This document shows, in pieces, positions 63,500 through 64,000 of a stretch of DNA of 64,000 nucleotides. The position numbers and the translations under genes are program-made. The notes beneath the pieces are model-generated. The model had not been told where the DNA came from. It was given only the letters and a program-made list of their open reading frames with translations, and searched no databases. Origin of the DNA: MFD00082-c5 sp963697995. Lineage in GTDB: Bacteria; Chlamydiota; Chlamydiia; Chlamydiales; JAJFMB01. Numbering within the stretch: the first letter of the stretch is position 1; each line of letters starts with the position of its first letter. The stretch lies in contig OY969110.1 of NCBI GenBank assembly GCA_963697995.1, positions 1,987,575 to 2,051,574 on the forward strand. Direction: 5' to 3'.

Positions 63500-64000
63500 G
63501 ATTGTTGCCGATTATTAGAGAAGACTTTTTCAGGGCTGACTAAATTGACAAGCTTTCTCTCAAGCGCTGGATCGCCCCAAGAAGAAATTTTGACGATCAA
63601 ACCTTCAAAAGGAGTTCGACCCCAATTTATAACCGGTTCAGTTTTCTCATTTAAGATCGAAAGAAAAATAAGAGGTGTTTCAGAAGGATGCGGGGTTTTA
63701 GGTAGTTCTTTTAGTAAAGAAGCTCCCTCTTTAACCACACAAGAAGCCCCTTTTTCAAACTCATCGATTAACCGCATCTCTGGATTTTCACTCATATAAA
63801 AAAGAGGAGACGTAAGATGAGCTTCTTTGATTTGCAATTCTAATTGTGTGAACTTATTGCTTTCCGGATGAGCCCAAAAAGAGGGTCTTAAAGATAAACT
63901 CTCAAATAAACAATTTTTCAAAGGCCTGATCCGCTCTTTGTGTCTGTCATCTAAGGGGGAAACAGAAATCTCTTTGTCGCAAATGGTCGGCTTCAATATA
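63496..64000 (-). CDS. Hypothetical protein (5' part lies beyond the right edge)
   Basis: The frame is open to the window edge; a TTG at 63996 is unlikely to be the start, so at least 167 codons are seen with the N terminus missing. Segments such as IRPLKNCLFESLSLRPSFWA, MRLIDEFEKGASCVVKEGAS and VINWGRTPFEGLIVKISSWG suggest a compact mixed fold. It ends LVSPEKVFSNNRQQS. I do not recognise the family. It converges with the ankyrin pair. Confidence 0.65.
   Translation of the reverse strand, partial: ILKPTICDKEISVSPLDDRHKERIRPLKNCLFESLSLRPSFWAHPESNKFTQLELQIKEAHLTSPLFYMSENPEMRLIDEFEKGASCVVKEGASLLKELPKTPHPSETPLIFLSILNEKTEPVINWGRTPFEGLIVKISSWGDPALERKLVNLVSPEKVFSNNRQQS

Overview
The window looks like chromosomal DNA of a chlamydia outside the family Chlamydiaceae (an amoeba- or arthropod-type 'environmental' chlamydia). 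The main evidence is chlamydial gene order and chlamydia-specific architectures: glgA followed across a tRNA-Gln by prs, L25/ctc, pth, rpsF, rpsR and rplI; a thioredoxin-like protein next to rnpA-rpmH and rpmJ-rpsN; a double-length four-ATPase UvrA; a 900-residue PknD kinase with the chlamydial C-terminal half; and cydAB beside cdaA-cdaR. Heptose genes (hldA, hldD), absent from the truncated LPS pathway of Chlamydia itself, also point to an environmental lineage. I cannot name the species from sequence alone.

Layout. 1-3.1 kb: minus-strand LPS heptose genes and a partial conserved protein. 3.2-13.0 kb: a cluster of sugar-active enzymes (two CAP59/GT69-like glycosyltransferases, an exostosin-like enzyme, a GH130-like enzyme, a GT32-like enzyme, a two-domain GT4 protein and a GDP-mannose 4,6-dehydratase). 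Every one begins with a signal-peptide-like hydrophobic segment. 13.1-36.8 kb: mostly housekeeping genes (ribosomal proteins, pth, prs, tRNA-Gln, glycogen synthase, pgsA, rnpA, nusB, murB, cytochrome bd, c-di-AMP synthase, rsmE, pyruvate kinase), interrupted at 33.5-35.0 kb by a gene-free island of tandem repeats and a large inverted repeat packed with nested hairpins. 36.9-42.1 kb: a small exported protein and three tandem eukaryote-like kinases, all broken by frameshifts. 42.3-51.9 kb: uvrA, two small genes and pknD. 51.9-56.1 kb: four more exported glycosyltransferase-like proteins around an array of about 130-bp repeats. 56.1-64.0 kb: a membrane protein, valS, a second nested inverted-repeat island, an alanine/sodium symporter, two ankyrin-like proteins and a partial gene.

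The most notable signal is the exported sugar-enzyme set. Eleven loci encode nucleotide-sugar enzymes or carbohydrate-active enzymes with Sec-type N termini, including a dehydratase that needs NADP and GDP-mannose, neither of which is expected in a bacterial periplasm. This suggests, as inference, that they act outside the bacterium, in the inclusion or host cell.

Two further themes recur. Short tandem duplications copy the ends of genes next to those genes at four places. The three broken kinases have a WNK-like arrangement: lysine in the glycine loop and none at the usual VAIK position.

Several genes, including pgsA and uvrA, are broken by one- or two-base shifts at homopolymers or dinucleotide runs. 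These may be consensus errors, slippage or true decay, and reads would be needed to decide.
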